Part shown: positions 17,039 through 26,477 of the stretch, in pieces
How positions within the stretch are numbered: position 1 is the first letter of the stretch
How the letters are laid out: each line of letters starts with the position of its first letter
NCBI GenBank assembly: GCA_002102225.1
Contig: LQPB01000068.1
Span: forward strand, 1-37,626
Reading direction: 5' to 3'
Origin: Mycobacterium interjectum
GTDB lineage: Bacteria > Actinomycetota > Actinomycetes > Mycobacteriales > Mycobacteriaceae
DNA length: 37,626 nucleotides
Position numbers and translations under genes: made by a program
Notes under the pieces: model-generated
Seen by the model: the letters and a program-made list of their open reading frames with translations, nothing else
The model's database searches: none
Told to the model about the DNA's origin: nothing

Positions 17039-18538
17039 TTAGGTGCCGTCGTCTCCCCCTCTCCCCGGTTCGTAATCCCACGTTCCCGGCACCATCGGCA
17101 CCCGCGGACCGCCGCCGAATTCGTCGCCGGCCAGCTTGGTCAACCCGGCCGCGCCCACGGCGGACTCCTTGTGTGCGGTCCCCGCGAATCCCAGGCTCCC
17201 GGCCCCGTTTCCGGAGGCCACCGCCGACACCAACTGCTCGGCGGCAAAGTCGGGCGGAAGGCCGATGTCGGCATCCATGTCCAGGAACTCGTCGCCGTAC
17301 TCGCGCATCGCCGCCCGCCGGCGCCGCCGGGCCCGCGCCTCCGCCCGGATCGGCGCCACCGCGCCCGCCGCCGGTAGGGTCGCCGCCGGCGCCTTGGCGC
17401 CGCCGCGGCCACCGAGTGTCGGGCCGGACTCGGTGCCGGGGCCGCCGCCGAAACCCACGATGTAGGCGAAGGTTCCGGCGGTTGTCGCCGGGGCCGGCGC
17501 GGCCGGAGTACCGGCGCCCGCAGCGCCCACCGATGCCGGTGCCGCCGCCGGAGCCGCGGCCGTGGGGGCCACGCCGGCGACCGGCCACACCGCGGAAACG
17601 GGGGCGGCGCTCGCGGCGATGCCTCCCGCCACGGGTGCCGCCAGCGCGGGAGCCGCCGCGGCCGCGAGCGCCAGCGCCGGCTGCAGGGTCACCGGGAGGA
17701 TGAGCCCAAGGAAAGGACTGAGCAGCAGCGACGGGTAAGTGATCGACGCTCCGACCCAGGAGAACGCCTGGTAGGCGATCGCGAACAGCAGCGGGCCGTA
17801 AAGCACCAGTGCCTCAGACGGATTCGTCATGAACGCCTGGATGATCTTCACCGAGTTCCCGATGGGATCCTGGAAGAACGTGGCGAGCTCCTGGAACATG
17901 TTGCCGTAGAAATTCGTGTACTGCGACAGCAGCTGAGAAAACAGGTCGGAGACATTGAGCGACGAACCCGACTGGGCGGCCGGGGTGGCCGCGCCGCTCT
18001 GGTTCACGATCGACGGAGCCGGGGTGGTGCGCGGCGCCGAGGCCAGCGCCGCGCCGGAGACCGCCTGGTAGGCGCTCATCGTGGTGGCCGCCTGGACCCA
18101 CATGCGCACGTAGTCGGCCTCGTTCAGCGCGATCGGAATCGCGTTGATCCCAAAGAAATTCGTGGCCAGCAGCACGCCGTGGATGACGTGATTGGCGGCC
18201 AGCTCTACCAGGGTCGGCATCGCGGCCAGCGCGCCGGTGTACGCCGTCGCGGCGACCTCGTGCTGGGCGGCCACGCCCGCGCTGTCGGCGCTGGCCTGCT
18301 GCAGCCACATCAGGTAGGGCAGGTGGGCCGCCGCGTATTGCTCCGCGCTCGGGCCCTGCCATGCCCCGGCCTGCGCCGCCCCGAGGATCCCGCTGAGTTC
18401 GGCCGCCGCCGAAGCGTATTCGGCGCTGAGCGAGGACCAGGCACCGGAGGCCGCCAGCAGCGACTCCGGCCCCGGACCGGCGCTCAGCAATGCCGAGTGC
18501 ACCTCCGGCGGCGACGCCATCCAGACGGGGGCGGTCAT
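17039..18538 (-). CDS. PPE4: PPE4, ESX-3-associated PPE protein (PPW subfamily)
   Basis: The 499-residue protein has the 180-residue PPE domain starting MTAPVWMASPPEVHSALL, with the WxG-type turn AWQGPSAEQY. A long Ala/Pro/Gly-rich middle region with hydrophobic stretches follows. The C-terminus carries GFAGTA and PMVPGTW, the GFxGT and PxxPxxW motifs of the PPE-PPW subfamily. It forms a pair with PE5, encoded two bases upstream, and is folded by EspG3 before ESX-3 export. In M. tuberculosis PE5-PPE4 is required for mycobactin-mediated iron uptake. A basic patch RARRRRRAAMREYGDEFLDMDADIG precedes the C-terminal motif and is shared in form with the two other PPE genes in this window. Confidence 0.94.
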   Translation of the reverse strand: MTAPVWMASPPEVHSALLSAGPGPESLLAASGAWSSLSAEYASAAAELSGILGAAQAGAWQGPSAEQYAAAHLPYLMWLQQASADSAGVAAQHEVAATAYTGALAAMPTLVELAANHVIHGVLLATNFFGINAIPIALNEADYVRMWVQAATTMSAYQAVSGAALASAPRTTPAPSIVNQSGAATPAAQSGSSLNVSDLFSQLLSQYTNFYGNMFQELATFFQDPIGNSVKIIQAFMTNPSEALVLYGPLLFAIAYQAFSWVGASITYPSLLLSPFLGLILPVTLQPALALAAAAAPALAAPVAGGIAASAAPVSAVWPVAGVAPTAAAPAAAPASVGAAGAGTPAAPAPATTAGTFAYIVGFGGGPGTESGPTLGGRGGAKAPAATLPAAGAVAPIRAEARARRRRRAAMREYGDEFLDMDADIGLPPDFAAEQLVSAVASGNGAGSLGFAGTAHKESAVGAAGLTKLAGDEFGGGPRVPMVPGTWDYEPGRGGDDGT

Positions 18539-18540
18539 TG

Positions 18541-18849
18541 TCAGCCGGCCGCCATCCCATAGCTCGCGGCCGCCGCCGTGTCACCGGCGAGGTAGCTGGC
18601 GCCGGACTCACCCACGCCGACGCCGGCGCGGCCCAACTCCTCGACACCCTGGGTGGCGACGGCGGCGTGCTCCTGGCCCTGGGCGCTGAACCCCGCGGCC
18701 GTCTGCAGCGATACGGGGTCCGCCGCCGGCGGCACCACCGCGGTAATCGCGGGGGCCGCCGCCGCATGCGCGGCCGCCAGCCGCGCCGTCAGCGCCTCCA
18801 CGGCCGCGCTGGTCGCGGCCAGCCCCTCGGGAACCACTCGCAACGTCAT
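18541..18849 (-). CDS. PE5: PE5, ESX-3-associated PE protein
   Basis: The 102-residue protein consists only of a PE domain, MTLRVVPEGLAATSAAVEAL, with Pro-Glu at residues 7-8. It has two helices and a C-terminal region with YLAGDTAAAASYG; the segment around SYLAGD resembles the YxxxD/E type VII export signal. It dimerises with PPE4, whose start codon lies two bases beyond its stop, so the pair is translationally coupled. Its own start is two bases after the eccC3 stop. The position between eccC3 and PPE4 matches M. tuberculosis Rv0285. Confidence 0.94.
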   Translation of the reverse strand: MTLRVVPEGLAATSAAVEALTARLAAAHAAAAPAITAVVPPAADPVSLQTAAGFSAQGQEHAAVATQGVEELGRAGVGVGESGASYLAGDTAAAASYGMAAG

Positions 18850-18851
18850 GA

Positions 18852-21800
18852 CTAACTCCCCTTCTGTTGCGTCTCACCGGACATCACGGCCTCACCGGCT
18901 AGCGGATTGACCAACTGCACATACGTCGGAATGTCGCTGTCGCCCAGCAGAATTGCCCGACCGGCGGGCAACCGGCCAAACCGCTGCCCGCGGATCTTGC
19001 CGCTGTCCTGCGGGTTGCCCGAAAGCATCAACGTGGTCGCCTGCAGGTCGTTGAAGCGGCGCAGCAACGGGCTGGTCATCAACGCGTGGGCCGACCCGGT
19101 GGCGCGCGCCGTGACGATCACCCGCAGGCCCAGGTCGCCGGCCTGCGACAGCTGGGCGATCAGCGGGGTCCACGGCCGCTGCCCGACATACGGACCGCTC
19201 ATCGCCGGCGCATCCGGGATCTGGTCGACGTCATCGATGATCAGGTAGTGCGTGTGGCCCTGGTACGTCCAGCGGGACAGCTCCGCCGGCGACAAGCCCG
19301 CCGGCGGCCGCCGAGACTCGATCAGGTTGGCGAGCCCGAGCATGGTCGGGGCGACCCGGTCGATGTTGGCCGTGTACTCGTTGTCGGGGAACAGCGGCTC
19401 GTCGACCAGATGCAGCCGGCGGTCCAGCACCGTGAACGCCACCTGGTCGGCGGTGGAGTGCTCGCGGATGGTGCGGATGATGTGGCGCAGCAGCGTGGTC
19501 TTCCCCGACCTGCTGTCGCCGAACACCATCAGCAGTGGGTTCTCGGCGAAGTCGACGGCGACGGGCGCGAGGTCCTCTTCGCGCTGACCGATGACCACCG
19601 ACTCCGCGCCCAGGTAGAGCGGCCCCAGCGCGTCGAGCGCGAGATTGGTGGGCAGCAGCCGCACTGGCGGTGCAAAGACCCCGGGGTAGCGGGCGTTGAT
19701 CGCGGCCACCTGGTCGAGCTCGGGAAGCGCGAACAGGAAATGCTCGGCGGCCATGGTCAATCCGCGGCCCGGCTGGTCGTGCGGAACGCTGTCGGCCGGG
19801 CGGCGCAGCGCGCCGACCACCCGCACGTTGCTGTCCCGCGCGTCGTGCAACTTGAGCTCGAGCCGCAGTCCGAGGCCGTCGCGCATGGCCAGCGGCACCT
19901 CCAGCCAGCTGGGGGTGGTGATGACCACGTGGATGCCGTAGGCCAGGCCGATGTTGACCAGCTCGGTCACCTTGGCCAGCAACGGATTACGGGTGTTGAA
20001 CTGGTCGGTGTTGTCCCGGCCGAACGCGTAGAGGTTGTCGATGACCAGGAACACCTCGCCGTAGCCGTCGTCCGGCGCGGAGCCGTGGCGGTCGCGGAAG
20101 GCCTCGCGCTGCTGCCGCGACAGCAGCAGCTGCTCCAGCTCGCCGAAGGTGCGGCGGATGCGTTCGGGTTGCAGCGCCGAGGCGACGCTGCCCACGTGTG
20201 CGAGGTCCTCCAGCCCGCGCAGCTGCCCGCCGCCGTAGTCCAGGCAGTAGAACGTGACCTCGCGCGGCGAATGCAGGTTGGCCGCCGACATGATGAACGT
20301 CTGCAGCGCGGTCGATTTCCCGGATTTCGGGCCGCCGTGGATCACCATGTTGCCGGCCGCCGACGAGGCGTCGAAGACCAGCGGGTCGCGGCGCATCTCG
20401 AAGGGCTTGTCGATCTCCCCGAGCGGCCAGCGGCGCTGCCCCGGCGCCATGCCGGCGCGAGCCAGCACGGCGGTCAGCGGGATCGGTTCGTCCAGCGGCG
20501 GCAGCCACAGCTGCGGGGCCCGCGGCCCGTATCCCGCCAGCTGCTCGCCGATGGTCGCGATGAGCTTGCGCGGCGGTCCGGCGACATCCTCGTCCTCGCC
20601 CGTGGATATCACGGTGCCGATGTCGGGCTCCACCATGCCGGCCGTGAACAGCTTGGGCTCCGGGTTCGAATGCACCACTAGGGCTTTGGCCGCCTGCGGT
20701 GGCTCGTAGATGCCGTCGACGTAGGTACTGCGGAACTTGATCGGGGTCGCGCCGGGCGCCGGCACCAAAAAGGCCACGCCCTTGTGCTCCCTGCCCGATT
20801 CGATGTGGTACGCGTCCTCGACGCCGATGATCTGGCGCGACACGCTGGGGCTGGCCACCTTCAAACCGATGCGGTAAGAGGTGTTCTTGTCGATGTCCTT
20901 GATCTTGCCCACGTCCAGCGTCTGGGACGCGAACAGGATGTGGATGCGGAACGAGCGCCCCTTGCGGGCCACGTAGTCGAACAGCTCCGCGTATTCCGGA
21001 TGGTCGGCGAGCATCAGGGTGAATTCGTCGGCGACCACGAACAGGGTGGGGATCGGCGGCAGGTCGTGCCCGCCCGCTACCGCGTTCTCGTATTCGGTCA
21101 CCGAGTTGAACGCGCTGCCCTGCACTCGGCGGCCGGCCTCCCGCAGCAGTGTCTCGCGTCGGGCCACCTCGCCGCGCAGCGTGTCGGCGAAGCGGTCGGC
21201 CAGCGACTTCTTCTCGGCCATGTTCGAGATCACCGCGACGACCTGAGGGAAGTTGCGGAAGCTATCGGCGCCGGCCTCGCCCTTGAAGTCGGCGTAGATG
21301 ACGATCAGCCGGTCCGCCGAATGGGTTGTCAACAGCGACAACAGGATCGACATCAGGGTCTGCGACTTCCCGGACCCCGTCATGCCGATCATCAGACCGT
21401 GCGGCCCCATCCCGCCCTCGGCCTCGTCCTTGAGGTCGAACATCAACGGCTCGCCGGTCGCGGTGACGCCGATCGGGACGCGCAACTCGTCGTCGCGACG
21501 GCGCGGCGCCCACAGCGTCGGCACGTCCAGCCGCGACGCGTCCGGGATGCCCAGCAGCGTGGTGAACGTCGCGCCGCGGGTGGCCGCCGAGCGCAGGCCG
21601 GCATGCGTCGGGTTGGAGTCCCACCGCGACAGCTGCCGGGCCAGGTGCGCGGCGTCGTCCGCGCCGAGTCGATCCGCGCTGTCGACGTAGGGCTGCCAGC
21701 CGCCGGTCTGCCAGCGTTCGATGGCGCCGCCGGCAACGCGCAGGATCGGCTTTTCCGGATCCGAATACTGCTCCCGGTGCGGGGGTGTGGCGGAGCAGTG

Positions 21801-22820
21801 CACGACGGTCACTCCCGCGCGGCCCACCGCCAGTGTCGAGGCGCTGAGGTCATAGTCGGGGTCGTCGACGACGATCAGCAAGTGCCGCAACGCATCCGCG
21901 GGCTGACCGGTGAACGCGGGGCGGTCGACGAGCGCCGGCCCCAGCATGGCGATCAGCTCGTCGGGGTCCGTCGACAAGAAGCGGGCCGGGCCCACCCCGT
22001 CGAGCTCGCCGGGAATGTCGGCGTGCGGCAACCACTTCAGCCAGGACCAGTCCGGGCTTTCCAGATCCCGCGAGGCCAGCGCCACGCCGAGCACCGTGGG
22101 ATCGTGCCATGTCACCGCCTGAGCGATCCAGGCGCGCAGCGCCGCCCGCACCTCGTCTTCGGTGCCGAGCACCGTGATCCGGGAGACCTTGGCCAGGTCG
22201 ATTCCGGTCGGGATGTCGCGGACCGTGCGCTGGGTGTCCAGCAGGCTGCGTAATGCGCTGTGCGACACCGGTTCCAGGTCGATCTCGTCGGCGGTGTCGT
22301 TGACCCGCAGCGCGGTGGCCAGCGGCGCGTGGTGCCGACCGGCCCGCAGCACCAGGTAGTCGGGGTCGTGCGGGTCGCGCTCCCACTGGCGTCGCGAGCC
22401 GGGCACCGCCGCGAGCGCCGTCGGATCCGGGTGCGACCACTCCGCGGCCGCGCGCTGCTGGGCGGCCTGGGTGCGGATGTTGTCGCGCACGACCGACAGG
22501 TAACGCAGGTAGTCGGCGCGTTCGGCGTCGACCTCCTCGGTGCGGGTCTTGTTGTCGTTGCCGCGGTAGAGCGCGGTCGCGGCCAGCAGCAACACGAACG
22601 GGAAGAACAGCGTCTGCGGGGAGATCACCCGCATGCCGGTGGCCACCAGCGCCACCACCATGCCGACAATCAGGATCACCAGCACATAGGGCATGGCGCG
22701 GCGCAGGAACGACGGGGGAACCACCCGCGGCAGCTCCGGGGGCGCCTCGATGGTGATGGTGCCCTTGCGCGTCGCCGGCGGCGCGAGCCGGCGGCGGGCC
22801 TCGAAGATCAGTCGACTCAT
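18852..22820 (-). CDS. eccC3: ESX-3 motor ATPase EccC3 (FtsK/SpoIIIE type)
   Basis: The 1322-residue protein has two N-terminal membrane helices (about 44-62 and 70-85) and then three P-loop ATPase domains. The first Walker A is GMTGSGKSQT near residue 482, with ADEF as Walker B. The second is GGPKSGKSTA near 832 with FLVIDN. The third is GDSRSGKTTL near 1103 with LIIDDVD. EccC recognises C-terminal export signals and powers secretion; the first domain is thought to do most hydrolysis. This is a single-chain EccC, unlike the split ESX-1 form. The ATG at 22820 overlaps the eccB3 stop as ATGA. Length fits Rv0284 (about 1330). Confidence 0.96.
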   Translation of the reverse strand: MSRLIFEARRRLAPPATRKGTITIEAPPELPRVVPPSFLRRAMPYVLVILIVGMVVALVATGMRVISPQTLFFPFVLLLAATALYRGNDNKTRTEEVDAERADYLRYLSVVRDNIRTQAAQQRAAAEWSHPDPTALAAVPGSRRQWERDPHDPDYLVLRAGRHHAPLATALRVNDTADEIDLEPVSHSALRSLLDTQRTVRDIPTGIDLAKVSRITVLGTEDEVRAALRAWIAQAVTWHDPTVLGVALASRDLESPDWSWLKWLPHADIPGELDGVGPARFLSTDPDELIAMLGPALVDRPAFTGQPADALRHLLIVVDDPDYDLSASTLAVGRAGVTVVHCSATPPHREQYSDPEKPILRVAGGAIERWQTGGWQPYVDSADRLGADDAAHLARQLSRWDSNPTHAGLRSAATRGATFTTLLGIPDASRLDVPTLWAPRRRDDELRVPIGVTATGEPLMFDLKDEAEGGMGPHGLMIGMTGSGKSQTLMSILLSLLTTHSADRLIVIYADFKGEAGADSFRNFPQVVAVISNMAEKKSLADRFADTLRGEVARRETLLREAGRRVQGSAFNSVTEYENAVAGGHDLPPIPTLFVVADEFTLMLADHPEYAELFDYVARKGRSFRIHILFASQTLDVGKIKDIDKNTSYRIGLKVASPSVSRQIIGVEDAYHIESGREHKGVAFLVPAPGATPIKFRSTYVDGIYEPPQAAKALVVHSNPEPKLFTAGMVEPDIGTVISTGEDEDVAGPPRKLIATIGEQLAGYGPRAPQLWLPPLDEPIPLTAVLARAGMAPGQRRWPLGEIDKPFEMRRDPLVFDASSAAGNMVIHGGPKSGKSTALQTFIMSAANLHSPREVTFYCLDYGGGQLRGLEDLAHVGSVASALQPERIRRTFGELEQLLLSRQQREAFRDRHGSAPDDGYGEVFLVIDNLYAFGRDNTDQFNTRNPLLAKVTELVNIGLAYGIHVVITTPSWLEVPLAMRDGLGLRLELKLHDARDSNVRVVGALRRPADSVPHDQPGRGLTMAAEHFLFALPELDQVAAINARYPGVFAPPVRLLPTNLALDALGPLYLGAESVVIGQREEDLAPVAVDFAENPLLMVFGDSRSGKTTLLRHIIRTIREHSTADQVAFTVLDRRLHLVDEPLFPDNEYTANIDRVAPTMLGLANLIESRRPPAGLSPAELSRWTYQGHTHYLIIDDVDQIPDAPAMSGPYVGQRPWTPLIAQLSQAGDLGLRVIVTARATGSAHALMTSPLLRRFNDLQATTLMLSGNPQDSGKIRGQRFGRLPAGRAILLGDSDIPTYVQLVNPLAGEAVMSGETQQKGS

Positions 22821-24454
22821 CGTCCCTCTCCCTGGGCCGCAACCGGGCGACCGGGCTTGGCGTCGGGCGCCAGGCCGTCGTGGGCTAGCAGCGCGTCGGC
22901 GCGCGACAGCGTCGGGCCGGGCGCGAACAGCGACAGCACCGACCACGGGACCGGCACCGCGGGCGCGTTCAGGCCAAGCGCCTCAACCGTTTTCCCGTGT
23001 CCGGCGGCCCCGGGTCCGCTCTCCGCCTCGTTGTCGATGCCGTAGCGCACCCCGGTGTCGGATATCCAGAACAACGAACCGGCCGCGGGTGCCGCCGACC
23101 CGCCGCCCACCGTCTGGGCGAAGTAGCCGGTTCCCGGCGCCAGCGCGACGCGGGTGGCGGTGCCCTGGGAGCCGGCGGCGACCAGGTCCACGGTGCGCAC
23201 CGCATCCGGTACCGGCAACACCGACCCGGACAGCAGGCTCAGCGAGCTCGTTGCGGCGCCGGACGGCTTGCTCCAGTACGCGCACGCGACGGGGCTCGTC
23301 GCCGCGTCGATCAGGGCAACCTGCTGATCGGGGTAGCGGCCGGTGTCCAGCATCCGCGACACCGGCAGCTTGGCCACCTCGTCGGCGCCGAGCCGTGGCG
23401 GTTGGTCCAGCCCATAGGAATTGGAGTTGCGCAGGATCGCGGCGAGCACCGGCGAAATCGGCTGCAGGCCGTCGGGCAACACCGCGTAGTAATGCAGGGT
23501 GCCCGATGAGTTCGGCTCCAAGCCGTAGGAGACGACGACCGCGCCGATCGGTGCCGGCACCGAGAAGCCGGCGGGGGCACCCGCATTCGGGATCGAAGGC
23601 GCGGTCAGCGCCGGGGACTCGGGTATCGCGTTGAACAGGCCCTGCGCGATCGGCCGCGCCGCGGGCACCTCGGAGTTTCCTACGCCGAGGCCGAGCGCGT
23701 TGGTGACGGCGTGGTTGGCCAGGTCGATCTGGCTGCGCTTGCCGTCCCAGAGCAGCCAGGTGGTGGTGCCGTTGTCCACCAGGATGCCCTGATTGGCGTG
23801 GATCGCGGTCGCCCGCGCACCATTGCCGTCGGGCGGGCCGGCGATCACCGTGACGCCCGTGCTGTGGGCGCCCCGCGTGGGGCCCCCGCCAAGCTGGGGA
23901 GTTCCGCTGACGGAGTCGCACACCGTCCAGTTGGCGTCGTGCGAGGCGTTCTGCACCATGCGCTCCGGCGCGCCGGGGATGCCGATCAGGTTGCCCCGCG
24001 GAAACCGGTCCAGCTCACTGCTTTTCACCGTGGTGGGGTTGACCGGCTTGCCGACGATCAGCCGGGCCGAGGTCAGGTTGAGCACCGGGTGCAGGTCCTC
24101 CCCGACCCGCACGTACAGCGCGGCGGTCGAGCGGTCGGCGAGCACCGCGTTGTTGCCCACCGTCCCGTTGGGCCGTATCAGCGAGAACACGAAGCAGCCC
24201 GCGAGGCCGGTGATCAGGATGACCGCGCCCATCAGCACCGCGCGCGACTGGGTGCGCAGCGGGTCGACCAGCATCCGGGTGTCGTGCAGGGCGATGCCCG
24301 AGGCGATGCGGCGCATCACGAAGCGCCAGCCGCTCACCTGATGGCGAGTGACGAAACCGCGGCGGTATTCGACCCTGTCAGGGTTGTCGTTGACCGGGGT
24401 CCGCGAGGTGAACGAGCGCCGGTCCGCTTCGGGCTCGTGGTTATTGGTCGTCAT
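22817..24454 (-). CDS. eccB3: ESX-3 membrane component EccB3
   Basis: The 545-residue protein has a cytosolic N-terminus (about 70 residues, with DRVEYRRGFVTRHQVSGWRFVMRR), a single membrane helix at 72-93 (AVLMGAVILITGLAGCFVF) and a large periplasmic repeat domain. The conserved periplasmic cysteines in VCDSVSG and PVACAYWSKP probably form a disulphide. EccB dimers form the periplasmic part of the type VII complex and contact mycosin. It starts at ATG 24454 overlapping the eccA3 stop and ends overlapping the eccC3 start, both as ATGA. It matches Rv0283. Confidence 0.95.
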   Translation of the reverse strand: MTTNNHEPEADRRSFTSRTPVNDNPDRVEYRRGFVTRHQVSGWRFVMRRIASGIALHDTRMLVDPLRTQSRAVLMGAVILITGLAGCFVFSLIRPNGTVGNNAVLADRSTAALYVRVGEDLHPVLNLTSARLIVGKPVNPTTVKSSELDRFPRGNLIGIPGAPERMVQNASHDANWTVCDSVSGTPQLGGGPTRGAHSTGVTVIAGPPDGNGARATAIHANQGILVDNGTTTWLLWDGKRSQIDLANHAVTNALGLGVGNSEVPAARPIAQGLFNAIPESPALTAPSIPNAGAPAGFSVPAPIGAVVVSYGLEPNSSGTLHYYAVLPDGLQPISPVLAAILRNSNSYGLDQPPRLGADEVAKLPVSRMLDTGRYPDQQVALIDAATSPVACAYWSKPSGAATSSLSLLSGSVLPVPDAVRTVDLVAAGSQGTATRVALAPGTGYFAQTVGGGSAAPAAGSLFWISDTGVRYGIDNEAESGPGAAGHGKTVEALGLNAPAVPVPWSVLSLFAPGPTLSRADALLAHDGLAPDAKPGRPVAAQGEGR

Positions 24455-26304
24455 GCCGGCACCTCGAGGCCCAGGCCTCGCAGCAGCGGCTCAACCGAAT
24501 ATTGCACGTCCTGGTCGGTGATCGTTATCAGCTCCTCGTCGGTGAACTCGCCGGTTTCGGCGTGCGCGGAGTGATCCAGCCGGAATTCGCGTTCCTCTTC
24601 GGCCTTTTCGACCACGTTGCGGACGAACCGGCCGTTACCCGCGATATCCAGGCCGCGGCGTTCGACCCCATTGAAGTCGGGCTTCGACGTTTCGGCCAGG
24701 TGCGTGAACAACGCCTCGAGATGCTCGAGCGCGGCCTGATCGAAAGCGCTGTCGCGCTTGTGGGCCATGAAGTTCGCGATCTCGATGAGCTCGGCCGGCT
24801 TGTAAGACGGGAAGTCGATGCTGCGGGTGAACCGCGACCGCAGGCCTTGGTTGGTGTCGAGGAACTTGTCCAGATCGGCCCGGTACCCGGCGATGATCAC
24901 CACCAGCCGATCCCGGTCGTTCTCCATCCGGGCCAGCAGGGTGTCGATGGCCACCAGGCCGAAGTCGTTCTTGGCGCCGGTGGCCACCAGCGCGTAGGCC
25001 TCGTCGAGGAACAGCACCCCGTCCAGTGCGCTGTCGATGACCGCGTTGGTCTTGGCCTCGGTCTCGCCGATGTGCTGGCCGATCAGGTCGGCGCGGTGCA
25101 CCTCCCGGATGTTCTCCTTCTTCAAAAGCCCTAGGCCGCAATAGATTTTGGCGATGACGCGAGCGATGGTGGTCTTGCCGGTGCCCGGCGGCCCGGTGAA
25201 CACCAGGTGGTGGGTGCGCTGCGCCACCTCCAGTCCGCGCGCCTTGCGCACGAGCTCCATGGCCACCGCACTCTTCAGCCGGGCCACCTGGTCTTTGACC
25301 TGCTCCAAGCCGATGAACTCATCGAGCTCGCGTTCGGCCTCCGCGAGCAGCACGTGCTTGCGCTCCTGGGCTCCGGGGTCGACGAAGTCACCGGGACTCG
25401 GCTCGGTGTTGGGGTCCCACGGGTCGGTGCGTGCCGCAATGCGATCCGCCGTGGTGGTCACAAACCCGAAACTGGTGTCGGACAGGGCATGTTCGACCTG
25501 CTCGTTCTCGGGATGGGCCGCGTACAGGTCCTGCAGCACTTCGCTGGCCGACTCCTCGTCGACGTGCGCGCGCAGCACCAGCCCCTTGGCCAGCGCGCCG
25601 TCGACCGCCGCCACGGCGACGGGGCCCTCGGGCTCCTCGAGGTAGGACAGCGCCGGCGCGAACATGCCCAGCCGGGCCAGCGCGATGCCCAGGGTCACCC
25701 TCGCCGCGTGGGAAAACGTCTCGTCGAGATCGGGGTCGTTGACGATCGGGGTGAGCAGCTTGACGACGTCCGACCAACGCTCGGCGCGGTAGTTGATGAC
25801 GACCGCGACCCAGCGGGCCTCGCGCCAGCCGGGGCGGCGTTCGCTGAGACCGGCGACGATCTCGTGCGCTTCGGCAAACCGCCCTTCGGTTGCCAGCGCC
25901 GCGGCATAGGCGAGGTGGAACTCATCCGGGGTGGCCGCGCGGAACTGCAAGTACAGACCGGTGTCGTAGCGGAAGCCCAGGGCCCCGGGGGCCAGCTCCA
26001 CCTGGCGCTGCAACCTGCCCGCAGTGGACGCGGTGCGCGATACGGCCTCCAGCACGCGCAGCGAGACGTCGCCCGCGGCGGCCAGCCCGGTCCACGCGTC
26101 GCATTGGTCGTGGGCGATGCGCGTCAGCGCGGTGAAACCGGAGCGCGCCGCGTCCAGGTCGGCGGGACGCTGGCGGTCGTAGACCGAGATGCCGAGCGCG
26201 CGACAACAGGTGGCGAACCGGCTGACGACGTCACCGTCCACCCTGCCGTCCGAGCGAGAATTGAGGGGCTGAGCTGCGAGCACGCCGCTGTCACCACGTT
26301 CCAC
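24451..26304 (-). CDS. eccA3: ESX-3 AAA+ ATPase EccA3
   Basis: The 617-residue cytosolic protein has an N-terminal TPR-like helical domain (to about residue 280) and a C-terminal CbbX-type AAA+ ATPase. Walker A is GPPGTGKTT near 375, Walker B is GVLFLDEAYAL near 434, and LRSRFTRSIDFPSY contains the arginine finger region. EccA is thought to act on PE/PPE-EspG complexes before or during export. The GTG at 26304 was chosen: it is preceded by GAAGAAG, and the ATG at 26320 is in another frame that stops at once. M. tuberculosis EccA3 has 631 residues. It is the first gene of the operon, with Zur-type and IdeR-like sites upstream. Confidence 0.94.
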   Translation of the reverse strand: MERGDSGVLAAQPLNSRSDGRVDGDVVSRFATCCRALGISVYDRQRPADLDAARSGFTALTRIAHDQCDAWTGLAAAGDVSLRVLEAVSRTASTAGRLQRQVELAPGALGFRYDTGLYLQFRAATPDEFHLAYAAALATEGRFAEAHEIVAGLSERRPGWREARWVAVVINYRAERWSDVVKLLTPIVNDPDLDETFSHAARVTLGIALARLGMFAPALSYLEEPEGPVAVAAVDGALAKGLVLRAHVDEESASEVLQDLYAAHPENEQVEHALSDTSFGFVTTTADRIAARTDPWDPNTEPSPGDFVDPGAQERKHVLLAEAERELDEFIGLEQVKDQVARLKSAVAMELVRKARGLEVAQRTHHLVFTGPPGTGKTTIARVIAKIYCGLGLLKKENIREVHRADLIGQHIGETEAKTNAVIDSALDGVLFLDEAYALVATGAKNDFGLVAIDTLLARMENDRDRLVVIIAGYRADLDKFLDTNQGLRSRFTRSIDFPSYKPAELIEIANFMAHKRDSAFDQAALEHLEALFTHLAETSKPDFNGVERRGLDIAGNGRFVRNVVEKAEEEREFRLDHSAHAETGEFTDEELITITDQDVQYSVEPLLRGLGLEVPA

Positions 26305-26324
26305 GGCCGCTTCTTCCCATCTAT

Positions 26325-26343
26325 GTAGCCTCCCCTAACCTAA
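26325..26343 (-). promoter_or_regulatory. Candidate IdeR box upstream of eccA3 (half-conserved)
   Basis: Read on the minus strand, TTAGGTTAGGGGAGGCTAC matches the 19-bp IdeR consensus TTAGGTTAGGCTAACCTAA at 14 positions. The left half is perfect and the right half weak. It lies 21 bp before the eccA3 GTG. In M. tuberculosis ESX-3 is known to be repressed by iron through IdeR, so an IdeR site here is expected. Confidence 0.5.
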
Positions 26344-26354
26344 CCCGCCTGAAG

Positions 26355-26373
26355 TTAGCATTGCATAAGCTAA
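26355..26373. promoter_or_regulatory. 19-bp inverted repeat TTAGC-N9-GCTAA, possible second IdeR/DtxR-type site
   Basis: TTAGCATTGCATAAGCTAA has perfect five-base arms with the same overall 19-bp length and TTAG/CTAA ends as an IdeR box, but a divergent centre. It lies 12 bp from the first candidate and about 110 bp from the Zur site. It may be an IdeR, MntR or other DtxR-family operator. Confidence 0.4.
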
Positions 26374-26477
26374 GTGTCGAGGTCTCCGAACCCGCTCACC
26401 TCACGATTCCAAGCCACGCTTGGCAACGCTGAGCTGCGCGTTCGCTACGGACGGCGGAGGCCGGCGACCAGCGAAGC

